DNA of 41,779 nucleotides from CAYSAD01 sp964428955 (GTDB lineage Bacteria > Patescibacteriota > Saccharimonadia > Saccharimonadales > Saccharimonadaceae), in contig CAYSAD010000006.1 in assembly GCA_964428955.1 (NCBI GenBank), forward strand, positions 1 through 41,779, written 5' to 3'. The notes below the pieces were generated by a model. The model ran no database searches. It worked only from the letters and a program-made list of their open reading frames with translations, and was not told where the DNA came from. Made by a program: the position numbers and the translations under genes. Within the stretch, counting starts at the first letter, position 1; the number at the start of each line of letters is the position of its first letter. This document shows, in pieces, positions 24,109 to 33,218 of this stretch.

Positions 24109-24726
24109 TTGGCGCAATCTATCTTACCTAAGGCTCTCGTTCACGTTATTGATGAACTTGGCCACTTGCCGGGTGTTGGAGCACGGACGGCTGAACGCTA
24201 TGCGTATTATTTGTTACGAGCAAATCCAAAACTCACGAATGATATGGCGACGGCCATCACGGCACTGCACGACAATGTTAAACAATGTCCCGTAACGTTC
24301 GCTTTGATTGATGCCAGTCAAGATGTTTCGCCACTCTACAGCGATAAGACACGTGACAAGCAATTAGTAGCGGTCGTCGAGGAACCACTCGACGTCGTAG
24401 CGCTAGAGCGAACCGGTCAGTTCAAAGGCACCTATCATGTACTAGGTGGTGCTATTTCGCCAATTGACGGTATCGGTCCGGAACAGCTTCACATTCCTGA
24501 GCTTGTTGAACGCGTCAAACGTGACAATGTCGAAGAACTCATCATCGCCACTAACGCTTCGGTGGAAGGCGAGTCAACCGCACTCTTCCTGCAACGATAT
24601 TTGGCTGATAATAACATCGACGTCCGTTTGACGCGTTTGGCGCGTGGTATCCCAGTCGGCGTCGACCTGGAGTATGCTGATCAAATCACCCTCGGACACG
24701 CTCTTGAAGGCCGCAAATCATTATAG
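24109..24726 (+). CDS. recR: Recombination protein RecR with degenerate zinc finger
   Basis: 205 residues from TTG 24109. The N-terminal helix-hairpin-helix (DELGHLPGVGARTAERYAYY) and TOPRIM domain (LVAVVEEPLDVVALERTGQF, HVLGGAISPIDGIGPEQL) are intact. The four-Cys zinc finger between them (normally CPxC...CxxC) reads QCPVTFALIDASQDVSPLYS: only Cys60 remains. RecR acts with RecO/RecF in gap repair. The start codon and ribosome site are weak (GCGAAAG), suggesting translation coupled to ybaB. Confidence 0.93.
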   Translation: MAQSILPKALVHVIDELGHLPGVGARTAERYAYYLLRANPKLTNDMATAITALHDNVKQCPVTFALIDASQDVSPLYSDKTRDKQLVAVVEEPLDVVALERTGQFKGTYHVLGGAISPIDGIGPEQLHIPELVERVKRDNVEELIIATNASVEGESTALFLQRYLADNNIDVRLTRLARGIPVGVDLEYADQITLGHALEGRKSL

Positions 24727-24803
24727 GATTATTTGAACCCGGTGATAATTCCTCACTCCAACCTATCGCCCTGATATACTAAATTCTGCTACAATTAAAA
24801 CAG

Positions 24804-25799
24804 ATGTACGATACCGCTGCCGAACTGATAAAAAATAGTCAGAAAATTACTATTATCCAAGCCGAAAACCCGGATGGTGATTCACTTGGTAGTGCATTGG
24901 CATTAGGAGAGATTCTGGGTGATCTTGGCAAAGAAGTCACCTTGTATTGCCCAGTAGAAATTCCAAAATACCTGCGCTATATTACCGGTTGGGACAGAGT
25001 CGTATCTGATTTTGACACAGTAGCAGATTTGGCTATCATCGTTGATACTAGCGCTGACATCCTACTGACGAAAGTACTCGAAACGGGTGGAGTCCGTCAC
25101 TTCCTTGAGTCGCATCCGGTGCTCGTTATCGATCATCACACCACTAAGAGCACCCTCAACTTCGACCATACTCAACTAGTCGAAGCGACGGCAATCTCAA
25201 CCAGCGAAATCATTTACAAGTTTGCCCAAGCAGCGCAGTGGGGGATTAATCAACAAGCCGCCGAACAGTTATTGATTGCGCAGTTAGCCGACAGCCTAGG
25301 ACTTAGTACCCAGGGTGTTACATCAGAAAGCTACCAGATTGCTGGCGAACTAACAAAACTTGGTGCGCATGTCGCTGTGATTGAGGGTCGTCGCCGAGAG
25401 TTTATGAAGAAGTCACCAGAAATCCTGAAATACAAAGGTGAGCTGATTGGCCGGATTGAGTATTACAGTGGCGGTAAACTGGCACTCGTCCATATTCCCT
25501 GGGAAGACATCGCCAAATATAGTGACCAATACAATCCGAGTGTTTTGGTGCTCGACGAAATGCGCCTTGTCGAGAACGTTGAACTTGGCATAGCACTGAA
25601 GACATACCCCGACGGAAAGATTACCGGTAAATTGCGGGCCAATTTACCGATTGCCGAAACAATCGCTGGCTACTTTGGTGGTGGTGGCCATCCGTATGCT
25701 AGCGGTTTTCGTGCCTACGAATCATACGATACGATCGTCCGTGAACTGATCGAACAAACCGATAAAGCGCTCGAGGCTTATTATGCTAAAGTTGCATAA
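24804..25799 (+). CDS. DHH-DHHA1 phosphoesterase, NrnA-like
   Basis: 331 residues. Motifs: ENPDGDSLGSALALG, VDTS, DHH in VIDHHTTKS, ADSLGLSTQG and the C-terminal DHHA1 signature GGGGHPYASGF. This is the NrnA group, which degrades nanoRNA (2-5 nt), pAp or cyclic-dinucleotide products. TACAAT (24790-24795) ends eight bases before ATG, consistent with a leaderless start. The 3' end overlaps cysS by 17 bases. It is distinct from the DHH gene at 0.7 kb, which lacks the GGGGH motif. Confidence 0.85.
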   Translation: MYDTAAELIKNSQKITIIQAENPDGDSLGSALALGEILGDLGKEVTLYCPVEIPKYLRYITGWDRVVSDFDTVADLAIIVDTSADILLTKVLETGGVRHFLESHPVLVIDHHTTKSTLNFDHTQLVEATAISTSEIIYKFAQAAQWGINQQAAEQLLIAQLADSLGLSTQGVTSESYQIAGELTKLGAHVAVIEGRRREFMKKSPEILKYKGELIGRIEYYSGGKLALVHIPWEDIAKYSDQYNPSVLVLDEMRLVENVELGIALKTYPDGKITGKLRANLPIAETIAGYFGGGGHPYASGFRAYESYDTIVRELIEQTDKALEAYYAKVA

Positions 25800-27225
25800 T
25801 AGTCTGACACGACAGATCGAACCGTTCGCCTCGCTCATCGAAGGACAGGCGGCGGTTTATAGTTGTGGTCCAACGGTTTACGACCACGTCCATATTGGTA
25901 ATCTGAGCGCCTTCATCGCCGCCGACACCTTGCGCCGCGTTCTAGCGGCCAACAACCTGACTGTCAAGCATGCCATGAATTTTACTGACGTCGACGACAA
26001 AACTATCCGGAGAAGTGCAGAAACATATCCAGACATTGATGCCATGGAAGCGCTCCGCAAGTTAACGAGTGAATACAGCCAGTTGTTTATAAACGATATG
26101 AAAGCTGTCGGTAATGACGTCGAGGCCTTGACGTTCATAAAAGCGACGGCTGATGAGACAATCGACGGCATGCGCCAATTGATCAGCGAGCTACACCGGA
26201 ACGGTTTCGCCTATATCGCTGATGATGGGGTATATTTTTCAATCGATGCTTACAAAAAATCCGGTAAGAAATATGGCCAGTTAGTCGAAATCACCGAATC
26301 AAACACAAGCAGTGAGCGCATTCAAAACGACGAATATGACAAAGATTCTGTACACGATTTCGCACTATGGAAAGTGAAGAAGCCTGGCGAACCAGCGTGG
26401 GATTTCACACTGGACGACCACGAGCTATCTGGGCGTCCCGGCTGGCATATCGAATGTTCGGTCATGAGTCATCTAACCCTTGGCCAGCCTTTCGATATAC
26501 ACACCGGTGGCGTCGACTTGGCATTCCCGCATCATGAGAATGAAATCGCTCAAAGTACTGCTGGACGTGATAATCCAACATATGCTACGATCTTCGTTCA
26601 CAACGAGCACATCTTGGTGGACGGTAAGAAAATGAGTAAGAGCTTAGATAATTTCTACACGCTTGGTGATTTGCAAAAACGGAATATTGATCCACTTGCT
26701 TTCCGGCTATTGGTTCTACAATCACACTATCGTCGACCGACCAGCTTCAGTTTCGAAAACGCCGAAGCAGCCCGGAACCGCTTGCAACATTGGCGTTCAA
26801 TCGCGGCGTTGCGCCACCAAGTCCATGACGGTCTAGAAGCGAATGCCGACAAACGAGAGTATTCAAACGTCAAGTTACTCGCCGTGCCGAACTTGTTGAT
26901 TGAAGCGCTCAATGATGATATCGATACGCCGCGAGCACTAGCTATTATCGATGACTGTTTCTCCAGGATTGACGAAGCCGACAGCCAATCGCTTCACCAA
27001 GGTGATTTGACGAAACTGATTGAATGTATAGACCAACTACTTGGTGTTGGGCTCATCAACGCGACACCCGACATCAATGATGATCAGAAACGCCGCTTAT
27101 TAGAACGCCGCCAGGCCCGCGACAGTGGTAATTGGGAGATGTCGGACAAAATCCGTGATGAATTCAACCAGCAGGGCATCCAGCTAAAAGACACTCCTCA
27201 TGGCACAATTTGGTCGTACGTTTAA
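25783..27225 (+). CDS. cysS: Cysteinyl-tRNA synthetase
   Basis: 480 residues. Class I signatures: CGPTVYDHVHIGN (HIGH-type) and KKMSKSLDNF (KMSKS). The zinc ligands are preserved: the Cys of YSCGPT, the Cys of GWHIECSVM and the His of FPHHENE. It charges tRNA-Cys. It overlaps the NrnA-like gene by 17 bases and converges with the AI-2E family gene (4-base overlap). The intact zinc site contrasts with RecR and DnaX nearby. Confidence 0.96.
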   Translation: MLKLHNSLTRQIEPFASLIEGQAAVYSCGPTVYDHVHIGNLSAFIAADTLRRVLAANNLTVKHAMNFTDVDDKTIRRSAETYPDIDAMEALRKLTSEYSQLFINDMKAVGNDVEALTFIKATADETIDGMRQLISELHRNGFAYIADDGVYFSIDAYKKSGKKYGQLVEITESNTSSERIQNDEYDKDSVHDFALWKVKKPGEPAWDFTLDDHELSGRPGWHIECSVMSHLTLGQPFDIHTGGVDLAFPHHENEIAQSTAGRDNPTYATIFVHNEHILVDGKKMSKSLDNFYTLGDLQKRNIDPLAFRLLVLQSHYRRPTSFSFENAEAARNRLQHWRSIAALRHQVHDGLEANADKREYSNVKLLAVPNLLIEALNDDIDTPRALAIIDDCFSRIDEADSQSLHQGDLTKLIECIDQLLGVGLINATPDINDDQKRRLLERRQARDSGNWEMSDKIRDEFNQQGIQLKDTPHGTIWSYV

Positions 27226-28340
27226 GCGCCTTTAACGAGCTTGGCAAGTGGCTTTTTAGGCTCGACTCGCTTGTGCTTGCGACCTTGTAAATATTCATCG
27301 AATAGTACTTTCAAACAACCGGCGACTGGGATGGAAATAATACCGCCTGGTAAGCCAAAGACATAAATACCGATTGTCACCGCCGCCAAAATCAATAGTG
27401 CGGACATATCAAGCCGTTTCGATTGAATGGTTGGCGAAATAAAATTATTTTCAATCTGCTGGTAAATGACGAATTCAATAAGATAAACGATGGCCGCTGT
27501 TGGATCGTTCAGGACCAGTAACAACGTAATGATAAACGCACCGATACTTGCACCGAATAGTGGAATCAATGACAAGACAAAGTAAATCGTCGCTGCCGGC
27601 AAGGCAATGTTACTTGGTATACTGAGAATAAAGCTGAGAAGGAAAATGAACAAGCCCGTAACAGTAGCTCCGATAGCCGAAACGGTCAGTTGCCCGACGA
27701 CGTAGCTAGTTACCACGTTGTACATTCGCTGGGCAACGGCTTTGTGATGCTCCATACGCTTTCGGTCGGTGTAGAGTTGCCACATTTTTTTCAATAACAC
27801 TGGACCTTCCACTAGCATTAGGAATGATAGTGCTAGCGTCAAGACAAGTGCCGTGAAAGCCGAAATTAGCGAACTCACACTACCGACAACCGTCGAACCA
27901 ACATTAGCCGCTAAGTGTGAAGACTGTTCATTAAGTGATTGCAAAGCTTGATCGACCTGTGGCTGAAGGTGATAGCGCTGAACTACGTCGTTGATGCCTC
28001 GATACTGCTCGGTCGCACCGTTGACGATTGTTGGAATAGTCTGTGCAAACTTAGCTGTTTGTTGAACAATCGGTGGAATCACCAATGTCACAACCGCTCC
28101 AATCAAGGCAACGACGACGACAAAAGCGAGCAAGGTACCGAAGACCCGGCTTTTACCAGGTAGGTATTTCGCCAAATAGCTAACTGGCTTATTGAGTACT
28201 AACGCGAGGAAGAAGGCTACGCCAATAATCGTCAGAGCACTACGGGCGCTATAAATCGCCAGGCCAGCCAGGCCAAACCCGATAACTACCAGCCAGAACC
28301 GAATGAATGTTCTCGTGTCTATATTGATTTTCACGTTCAT
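27222..28340 (-). CDS. AI-2E family transporter (PerM/YdbI-like)
   Basis: 372 residues with about eight membrane segments. Family features: the N-terminal FIRFWLVVIGFGLAGLAIYS segment, a long extracytoplasmic helical section (about 85-150), and the conserved C-terminal run EFVIYQQIENNFISPTIQSK followed by PGGIISIPVAGCLKVLFDEY. Members export small molecules or ions and few have proven substrates. TATAAT six bases before ATG 28340 predicts a leaderless transcript. It is divergent from the HxlR gene, whose product may regulate it. Confidence 0.85.
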   Translation of the reverse strand: MNVKINIDTRTFIRFWLVVIGFGLAGLAIYSARSALTIIGVAFFLALVLNKPVSYLAKYLPGKSRVFGTLLAFVVVVALIGAVVTLVIPPIVQQTAKFAQTIPTIVNGATEQYRGINDVVQRYHLQPQVDQALQSLNEQSSHLAANVGSTVVGSVSSLISAFTALVLTLALSFLMLVEGPVLLKKMWQLYTDRKRMEHHKAVAQRMYNVVTSYVVGQLTVSAIGATVTGLFIFLLSFILSIPSNIALPAATIYFVLSLIPLFGASIGAFIITLLLVLNDPTAAIVYLIEFVIYQQIENNFISPTIQSKRLDMSALLILAAVTIGIYVFGLPGGIISIPVAGCLKVLFDEYLQGRKHKRVEPKKPLAKLVKGA

Positions 28341-28382
28341 ATCGCGATTATATCACTATCTGGACGAGAACGGTAATTGAAA

Positions 28383-28411
28383 TTGACAGTTCACGCTAGA
28401 CAATGTATAGT
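28383..28411 (+). promoter_or_regulatory. Near-consensus promoter of the HxlR gene, leaderless
   Basis: TTGACA (28383-28388), exactly 17 bases, TATAGT (28406-28411); seven bases after the -10 box falls the A of ATG 28418. An earlier in-frame ATG (28403) lies between the two boxes and cannot be transcribed from here. This is the clearest leaderless case in the window. Confidence 0.85.
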
Positions 28412-28417
28412 AATTTC

Positions 28418-28732
28418 ATGACAACTACCCGTGAATCAATCGGCTGTGTCCGAGCTGCCACAGATATTATCGGCGACAAGTGGACGCCGCAATTACTGCG
28501 TTTCTTTGCCAATGAAGAGATAGTCCGTTTTTGCCAGCTTCAAGATTTGGTTGGTGGTATCAATCCACGCACCTTGTCGGCTCGCCTGGTCCATCTGGAA
28601 ACCCACGGTATTATCGAAAAACTCCACGCCGAATCGAGTCGCTGTGAGTATCGCTTGACTAAAAAAGGCACGGATCTTTTGCCAATCGTCCGCGACATGC
28701 AACGTTGGTCGGATCATTACGCCACCGTCTAA
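28418..28732 (+). CDS. HxlR-family winged-helix regulator
   Basis: 104 residues from ATG 28418. The HxlR core is clear: IGCVRAATDIIGDKWTPQLL, GGINPRTLSARLVHLETHGI and YRLTKKGTDLLPIVRDMQRW. A Cys near the N terminus (in IGCV) occupies the place of the redox-sensing Cys of HypR/YodB types, with two more Cys later. It probably senses a thiol-reactive compound and controls itself or the divergent transporter gene; this is inference. The two-component genes follow 42 bases later. Confidence 0.85.
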   Translation: MTTTRESIGCVRAATDIIGDKWTPQLLRFFANEEIVRFCQLQDLVGGINPRTLSARLVHLETHGIIEKLHAESSRCEYRLTKKGTDLLPIVRDMQRWSDHYATV

Positions 28733-28774
28733 TCTCAGCATATCCTCAATTTCAGCGTATACTATAGAGAGTAT

Positions 28775-29446
28775 ATGCGAGTACTTGTGATTGAAGACGA
28801 ACATAAGATTGCCAATGCTCTGAAGCGGGCGCTTGAGCAGGAGAGTTATGCAGTCGACGTTTCATATGATGGCGATGATGGTTATGCCATGGCCACTACC
28901 GAGCCGTACGACGTAGCAGTAATCGACCGTATGTTACCAGGCGAGTACAATGGCCTCGATATCGTAACGGCCATGCGCGAGCAAAAGATTCATACACCAG
29001 TATTACTGTTGACCGCGCTCGGTAGTACAACCGATAAGACCAAGGGACTCGATAGCGGCGCCGACGATTACTTAGTCAAACCGTTCGCGCTTGAAGAACT
29101 TTTAGCGCGTGTCAGAGCCCTGCTACGCCGTCCACCAGAAACCAAGGGATCAGTCCTCACGGCAGGTGACTTAAGTCTTAACACAGTTGACTACACTGTT
29201 CAGCGAGCCGGTAAAACTATCCAACTAACCTCGAAAGAATTCGGATTATTGGAATACTTGCTTCGCAACCAAGACCGACCCCTTTCCAAAGACACTATCA
29301 TTGCTCATGTCTGGGACTATGATGCTGATATCTTGCCAAACACCGTTGAAGTCTACGTTAAATATTTGCGAAATAAAATTGACGCACCATTCAAGCGCAA
29401 ATTGCTGCACACCGTGCGTGGTTTCGGATATAAACTACAGGCCTAA
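28775..29446 (+). CDS. OmpR-family response regulator
   Basis: 223 residues. Receiver domain with Glu-Asp pair (IEDEH), phosphoacceptor Asp51 in AVIDRMLPG, Thr in LLLTALGS and Lys in YLVKPF; then a C-terminal winged helix (TSKEFGLLEYLLRN, VWDYDADILPNTVEVYVKYL, TVRGFGYKL). It pairs with the histidine kinase that starts six bases after its stop. TATACT/TATAGA boxes lie 6-11 bases before ATG 28775. It may control the downstream ABC exporter. Confidence 0.93.
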   Translation: MRVLVIEDEHKIANALKRALEQESYAVDVSYDGDDGYAMATTEPYDVAVIDRMLPGEYNGLDIVTAMREQKIHTPVLLLTALGSTTDKTKGLDSGADDYLVKPFALEELLARVRALLRRPPETKGSVLTAGDLSLNTVDYTVQRAGKTIQLTSKEFGLLEYLLRNQDRPLSKDTIIAHVWDYDADILPNTVEVYVKYLRNKIDAPFKRKLLHTVRGFGYKLQA

Positions 29447-29452
29447 TCCCAG

Positions 29453-30466
29453 ATGTTTGAATCGGCAACACTCAAACTTACCGGCTGGTATTTACTCATC
29501 ATTATGGTCATCAGCTTGCTGTTTAGTGTGCTGATTTTTCAATCAGCCTCAAGCGAAGTACGCACTCGACTAGAGCAGTTTGGCCACGAAATCCCTTTGC
29601 CTACGACGAACAGCCCCTTCGAGGGTTGGAGTACCCTGCGCCACGCCCAATCAACGCAGGCTTCTCATAATCTCATGGTGACACTCGTATATATTAATGG
29701 GTTCGTGCTATTGGCGGGCGGAGTAGCCAGCTACCTGATGGCAAAGCGAACACTAAGACCACTCGAGGAGGCGCACGAAGCCGAGTCGCGTTTCGTCAGC
29801 AATGCCAGTCACGAACTCCGTACGCCGCTGGCTGCTATGAAAACAGAACTTGAAGTAGCGCTGCGCGATTCAACGCTGACAAAAAGCGATATGAGAGACC
29901 TCCTTTCAAGCAATCTCGAGGAGGTCAATAAACTCACAAAACTCTCGCAAACACTACTTAGTTTATCAAGGCTTAATTACGAAAACCTCGTGCACGAGCC
30001 TATTCCATTCAATCAACTGGTTAACTCTGTCGTTACGCGCTATGATGCTACCGGTAAACGGATCAAACTCCGCCAAGCTAACATGCCTACTATCATTGAT
30101 GCTCATCAACCGAGCATCGAAGAACTATTCACCATTTTGATCGATAACGCCCTCAAGTACAGTCCCCCAAACTCACTTATTCAAATTACTACCGGCCGTC
30201 GGGACAAAAAAGCCTGTTTCGAGATTACCAACACCGGCAAGGGAATTGACGCCAAAGACTTACCTCATATTTTTAATCGTTTTTACCGTGCAGACAACGC
30301 CCGTACGAATACGGAAAAAACGAGTTTCGGACTTGGCTTGTCACTAGCTAAGACCATCGTTCAGCTCCACCATGGTGAACTCAGTGCCAGTAGCGCACCA
30401 GAAGGTGCAACAGTATTTACTGTTTTGTTACCAATTCTCAAGAAATCCCAAGCAAAAAATCAGTAA
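29453..30466 (+). CDS. Sensor histidine kinase of the two-component pair
   Basis: 337 residues. Membrane segments at about 12-31 and 74-96 flank a small extracytoplasmic loop of some 40 residues. HisKA carries His120 in FVSNASHELRTPL; the HATPase domain has TILIDNALKYSPPN, EITNTGKGID and SFGLGLSLAKTIV. There is little room for a HAMP domain. The short sensor loop and neighbouring MacB-type exporter resemble cell-envelope or antimicrobial-peptide sensing systems, where the transporter may take part in sensing; that is inference. Confidence 0.92.
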   Translation: MFESATLKLTGWYLLIIMVISLLFSVLIFQSASSEVRTRLEQFGHEIPLPTTNSPFEGWSTLRHAQSTQASHNLMVTLVYINGFVLLAGGVASYLMAKRTLRPLEEAHEAESRFVSNASHELRTPLAAMKTELEVALRDSTLTKSDMRDLLSSNLEEVNKLTKLSQTLLSLSRLNYENLVHEPIPFNQLVNSVVTRYDATGKRIKLRQANMPTIIDAHQPSIEELFTILIDNALKYSPPNSLIQITTGRRDKKACFEITNTGKGIDAKDLPHIFNRFYRADNARTNTEKTSFGLGLSLAKTIVQLHHGELSASSAPEGATVFTVLLPILKKSQAKNQ

Positions 30467-30519
30467 ACCATTTCATACTTCCTCTGGACTCACTAAAAAT
30501 TTAGAACGAAGGAGACAAT

Positions 30520-31887
30520 ATGAACGTAGTTTCTAGAGGCGCCCGGAACGCGCTTCGAAGCCCGATACGATCGGGGGCAATTGTTATTATGCTGACAATC
30601 AGTATCGGACTCGTGGTCAGTATGCTAGTTGCCAAAAGTGGCGTCGATGATAAGATAGGCGACATAAAATCCACGAACGCGACGAGTATAACGATTAGCG
30701 CAGCTGGTATTCGTGGCGGCTTCGGGGGTGGTAATCCATTGACTGCCGACCAAGTAAAAGCCATCAGCAGTACCGAACATGTAGCCTCAACTGTTTCGAC
30801 ACTTACCGACCAGTTAGGCAGCACTGACACAAATCTTACGCCATCATTAGAATTAGGTAGTTTCGGCAAACGCATGCAGCGATTCGAAAGTAGCGACGGC
30901 TCAAGCTCGCAGTCATTCGGTGATACAAATTCAGATCGTCAATTCAAAGCCCCGACACCACGAACCACCGTGACCGGTACAACTGATCCGAATTCGATCA
31001 CGACTGATGGTACGGCTCTCTCTTTGACAAGTGGAACAGCGATCGATGGCAATAGCGATCAGCAGATTGCGCTCGTCGGAACCACTCTTGCTTCCAAGAA
31101 CAACCTCAAAGTCGGTGACACATTTACGGCCTATAGTAGAAAAGTGACCGTCAAGGGTATCTACAAGACAGGTGATACATTTCAAGACAACGGTCTGGTC
31201 ATGCCTCTCAAGACCTTACAGACAGACACCGATCAAGCTGGTGCTGTACTGACAGTAACGGCACAGGCAGACTCAAGCGAAAATGTCAGCACGGTCGTGA
31301 GCGCGTTAAAAGCCAAACTCAGCAATAAAGCCGATATCAGCAGCCAGGCCGAACGAGCCGAAGCCAGCACCAGCTCACTTTCCAGTATCGGCAGCTTAGC
31401 GACAGCTAGCGTTATCGGCGCGACGATCGCCGGTGCCGTCATCATCCTGCTCGCCATGACGATGATTGTCCGAGAGCGTCAGAGAGAAATCGGTGTCATC
31501 AAAGCCATTGGTGGTACGAATTTCAAAGTCATCAGCCAATTCGTCACTGAAGCCCTCACGCTCACGATCATTGGCGGGCTGGTCGGAATCGTGTTTGGCA
31601 TACTCGTCAGTGGACCACTAACTGACTCACTGGTAAGTTCGCAAACTTCAACAAACCAAACGTTCCGTAATACACCGTCGAAAGGCGAGAATATGAGAGC
31701 GAGCGGCTTTATCGGAAGCAGCAGCCGACAAGTACAACAAAATATCGAACACATCACCGCATCGATTTCACCATCAATCATTGCCGTAGCTATCGGTCTA
31801 ACACTGCTCATCGCTATTGTCGGTAGCGCACTTCCGGCTTGGTTCATCGCCCGTGTCCGCCCAGCAGAAGTATTAAGGTCAGAATAA
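30520..31887 (+). CDS. MacB/FtsX-type ABC exporter permease
   Basis: 455 residues. One N-terminal membrane helix (about 14-36), a large extracytoplasmic domain (about 37-290) rich in Ser/Thr/Gly, then three C-terminal helices (about 295-318, 345-370 and 420-440) ending ARVRPAEVLRSE, the standard MacB_PCD/FtsX plan. The conserved coupling stretch MIVRERQREIGVIKAIG is present. It acts with the ATPase gene 11 bases downstream to export a peptide or lipid-linked substrate. AAGGAG precedes ATG 30520. Confidence 0.88.
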   Translation: MNVVSRGARNALRSPIRSGAIVIMLTISIGLVVSMLVAKSGVDDKIGDIKSTNATSITISAAGIRGGFGGGNPLTADQVKAISSTEHVASTVSTLTDQLGSTDTNLTPSLELGSFGKRMQRFESSDGSSSQSFGDTNSDRQFKAPTPRTTVTGTTDPNSITTDGTALSLTSGTAIDGNSDQQIALVGTTLASKNNLKVGDTFTAYSRKVTVKGIYKTGDTFQDNGLVMPLKTLQTDTDQAGAVLTVTAQADSSENVSTVVSALKAKLSNKADISSQAERAEASTSSLSSIGSLATASVIGATIAGAVIILLAMTMIVRERQREIGVIKAIGGTNFKVISQFVTEALTLTIIGGLVGIVFGILVSGPLTDSLVSSQTSTNQTFRNTPSKGENMRASGFIGSSSRQVQQNIEHITASISPSIIAVAIGLTLLIAIVGSALPAWFIARVRPAEVLRSE

Positions 31888-31898
31888 GGAGGCTATCT

Positions 31899-32576
31899 AT
31901 GTTAACTGTATCTCATCTCAAAAAAAGCTTTAAATCACCAAGTGGCGAGGTAGAAGCTATCAAGGATATCAGTCTTGAAATCAAAACTGGCCAATTCGCT
32001 TCAATCGTCGGTAAGAGTGGTAGTGGTAAAACAACACTTCTATCGTTGCTCGGTGCGCTCGACACACCAAGTGACGGTGTCATCAGAGTTGATGATATCG
32101 ATATCGCCAAACTGTCTGCACACCAACAAACGGCATACCGGGCAAAAAAAATAGGCTTTGTATTTCAGCAATACAACCTCATCCCAAACCTTACTGCCCT
32201 TGAAAATGTCATGCTTGCACTTGAGTTTGGCGGTGTAAAGAAGAGTTTACGGGTTGGTCGTGCACAGGAACTGCTCGAAGCTGTCGGACTTGAGGAAGAC
32301 CAACAAAATCGTAAACCATTACGACTCAGCGGCGGCCAACAGCAGCGCGTCAGTATCGCCCGAGCGTTGGCAAACCGACCGGCTATCATTTTAGCCGATG
32401 AGCCGACCGGTAATCTTGACAGCGAGACAGGTAAAAGAATCTTCGACTTGCTTCATAGCCTAAGTCGCAGTGAAAATACCACGATTATCGCAGTGACGCA
32501 CGATCTCGCAATTGCCGGTAAGACCGACCGAACGTTTACTATTGTGGATGGGGCAATCACAACGAAAAAAGGGTAG
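31899..32576 (+). CDS. MacB/LolD-type ABC transporter ATPase
   Basis: 225 residues from ATG 31899 (AAGGAGG six bases upstream), not from the longer in-frame start inside the permease gene. Walker A GKSGSGKTTLL, Q-loop FVFQQYNLIPNLTALENVML, signature LSGGQQQRVSIARALA, Walker B IILADEPTGNLDS and H-loop TVTHD-type VTHDLA. It is the energy-providing partner of the preceding permease. Confidence 0.94.
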   Translation: MLTVSHLKKSFKSPSGEVEAIKDISLEIKTGQFASIVGKSGSGKTTLLSLLGALDTPSDGVIRVDDIDIAKLSAHQQTAYRAKKIGFVFQQYNLIPNLTALENVMLALEFGGVKKSLRVGRAQELLEAVGLEEDQQNRKPLRLSGGQQQRVSIARALANRPAIILADEPTGNLDSETGKRIFDLLHSLSRSENTTIIAVTHDLAIAGKTDRTFTIVDGAITTKKG

Positions 32577-32612
32577 TTCTCAGAAACGCTTCAGCTTAGT
32601 ACGAGAGAATAG

Positions 32613-32649
32613 GGGTGTAGCGAGCTGGCACACCACGCTCGCTACACCC
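32613..32649. repeat. 13-bp perfect inverted repeat
   Basis: GGGTGTAGCGAGC (32613-32625) and GCTCGCTACACCC (32637-32649), 11-base spacer CTGG-type, without a following T run. It may end the ABC transcript or be a stable leader hairpin of the Gre-factor mRNA. Confidence 0.6.
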
Positions 32650-32677
32650 AGAAAACTCTAGTAAAAAGGAGAAAAAT

Positions 32678-33151
32678 ATGAACACTTACGCAGATATTAC
32701 CTACCTTAGTCGTCGAGGCGTCAAGGAATTAAAGAAATCAATCACGAAACTAGAACATGCGCTTAATAACGCCATGAAAGAATTACGCGAGCTCGACAAA
32801 ACCGATGGCCGCGAAGAACGTCTGGCTCGAATAGAGAAGCTAGCTATCATCGAATCGATGGGGAGCGAATTGACCGAAAAACGCCTGCAACTCGATAACG
32901 TCAAACTCCTACCGCGTAAACGCGACGCTATCCGAGTTGCGCTTGGTTCAGTCGTGGAGCTGGTCGACCAACAAGGTCGCCTGATGCGTTATACGCTCGT
33001 TAACAGTATCGAAGCTAACCCGACCGACGGTCGGTTATCGATTCTTAGCCCGCTCGGTCAAAGTTTAATCGGCAAAACTGCCAAAGACACGATCGAGTGG
33101 ACGACTAACAAATTACAGACACAACGTCTACAGCTGGTACGTATCGCTTAG
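32678..33151 (+). CDS. GreA/GreB-type transcription elongation factor
   Basis: 157 residues. N-terminal antiparallel coiled coil (about 12-80) with an acidic turn (ELDKTDGREE) where Gre factors place the Asp/Glu that enter the polymerase secondary channel. The C-terminal FKBP-like domain has VALGSVVELVDQQGRLMRYT, LSILSPLGQSLIGKTAKDTI and a final beta strand. Gre factors rescue backtracked RNA polymerase. The tip sequence differs from the E. coli GreA tip, so it may be a Gre-like regulator. AAAAGGAG precedes ATG. Confidence 0.8.
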   Translation: MNTYADITYLSRRGVKELKKSITKLEHALNNAMKELRELDKTDGREERLARIEKLAIIESMGSELTEKRLQLDNVKLLPRKRDAIRVALGSVVELVDQQGRLMRYTLVNSIEANPTDGRLSILSPLGQSLIGKTAKDTIEWTTNKLQTQRLQLVRIA

Positions 33152-33170
33152 CCTGCAATCAACGTAATCT

Positions 33171-33203
33171 AAAAACCGCCTCTTATCCAAAGAGGCGGTT
33201 TTT
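33171..33203 (+). terminator. Strong intrinsic terminator after the Gre gene
   Basis: AAAAACCGCCTCTT (33171-33184) pairs perfectly with AAGAGGCGGTTTTT (33190-33203), loop ATCCA. Confidence 0.92.
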
Positions 33204-33218
33204 GTTACAATGATGCTA

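Noticed and set aside
28403..28417. Earlier ATG for the HxlR gene
   Set aside because: It lies between the -35 and -10 boxes, so it would not be transcribed from this promoter.
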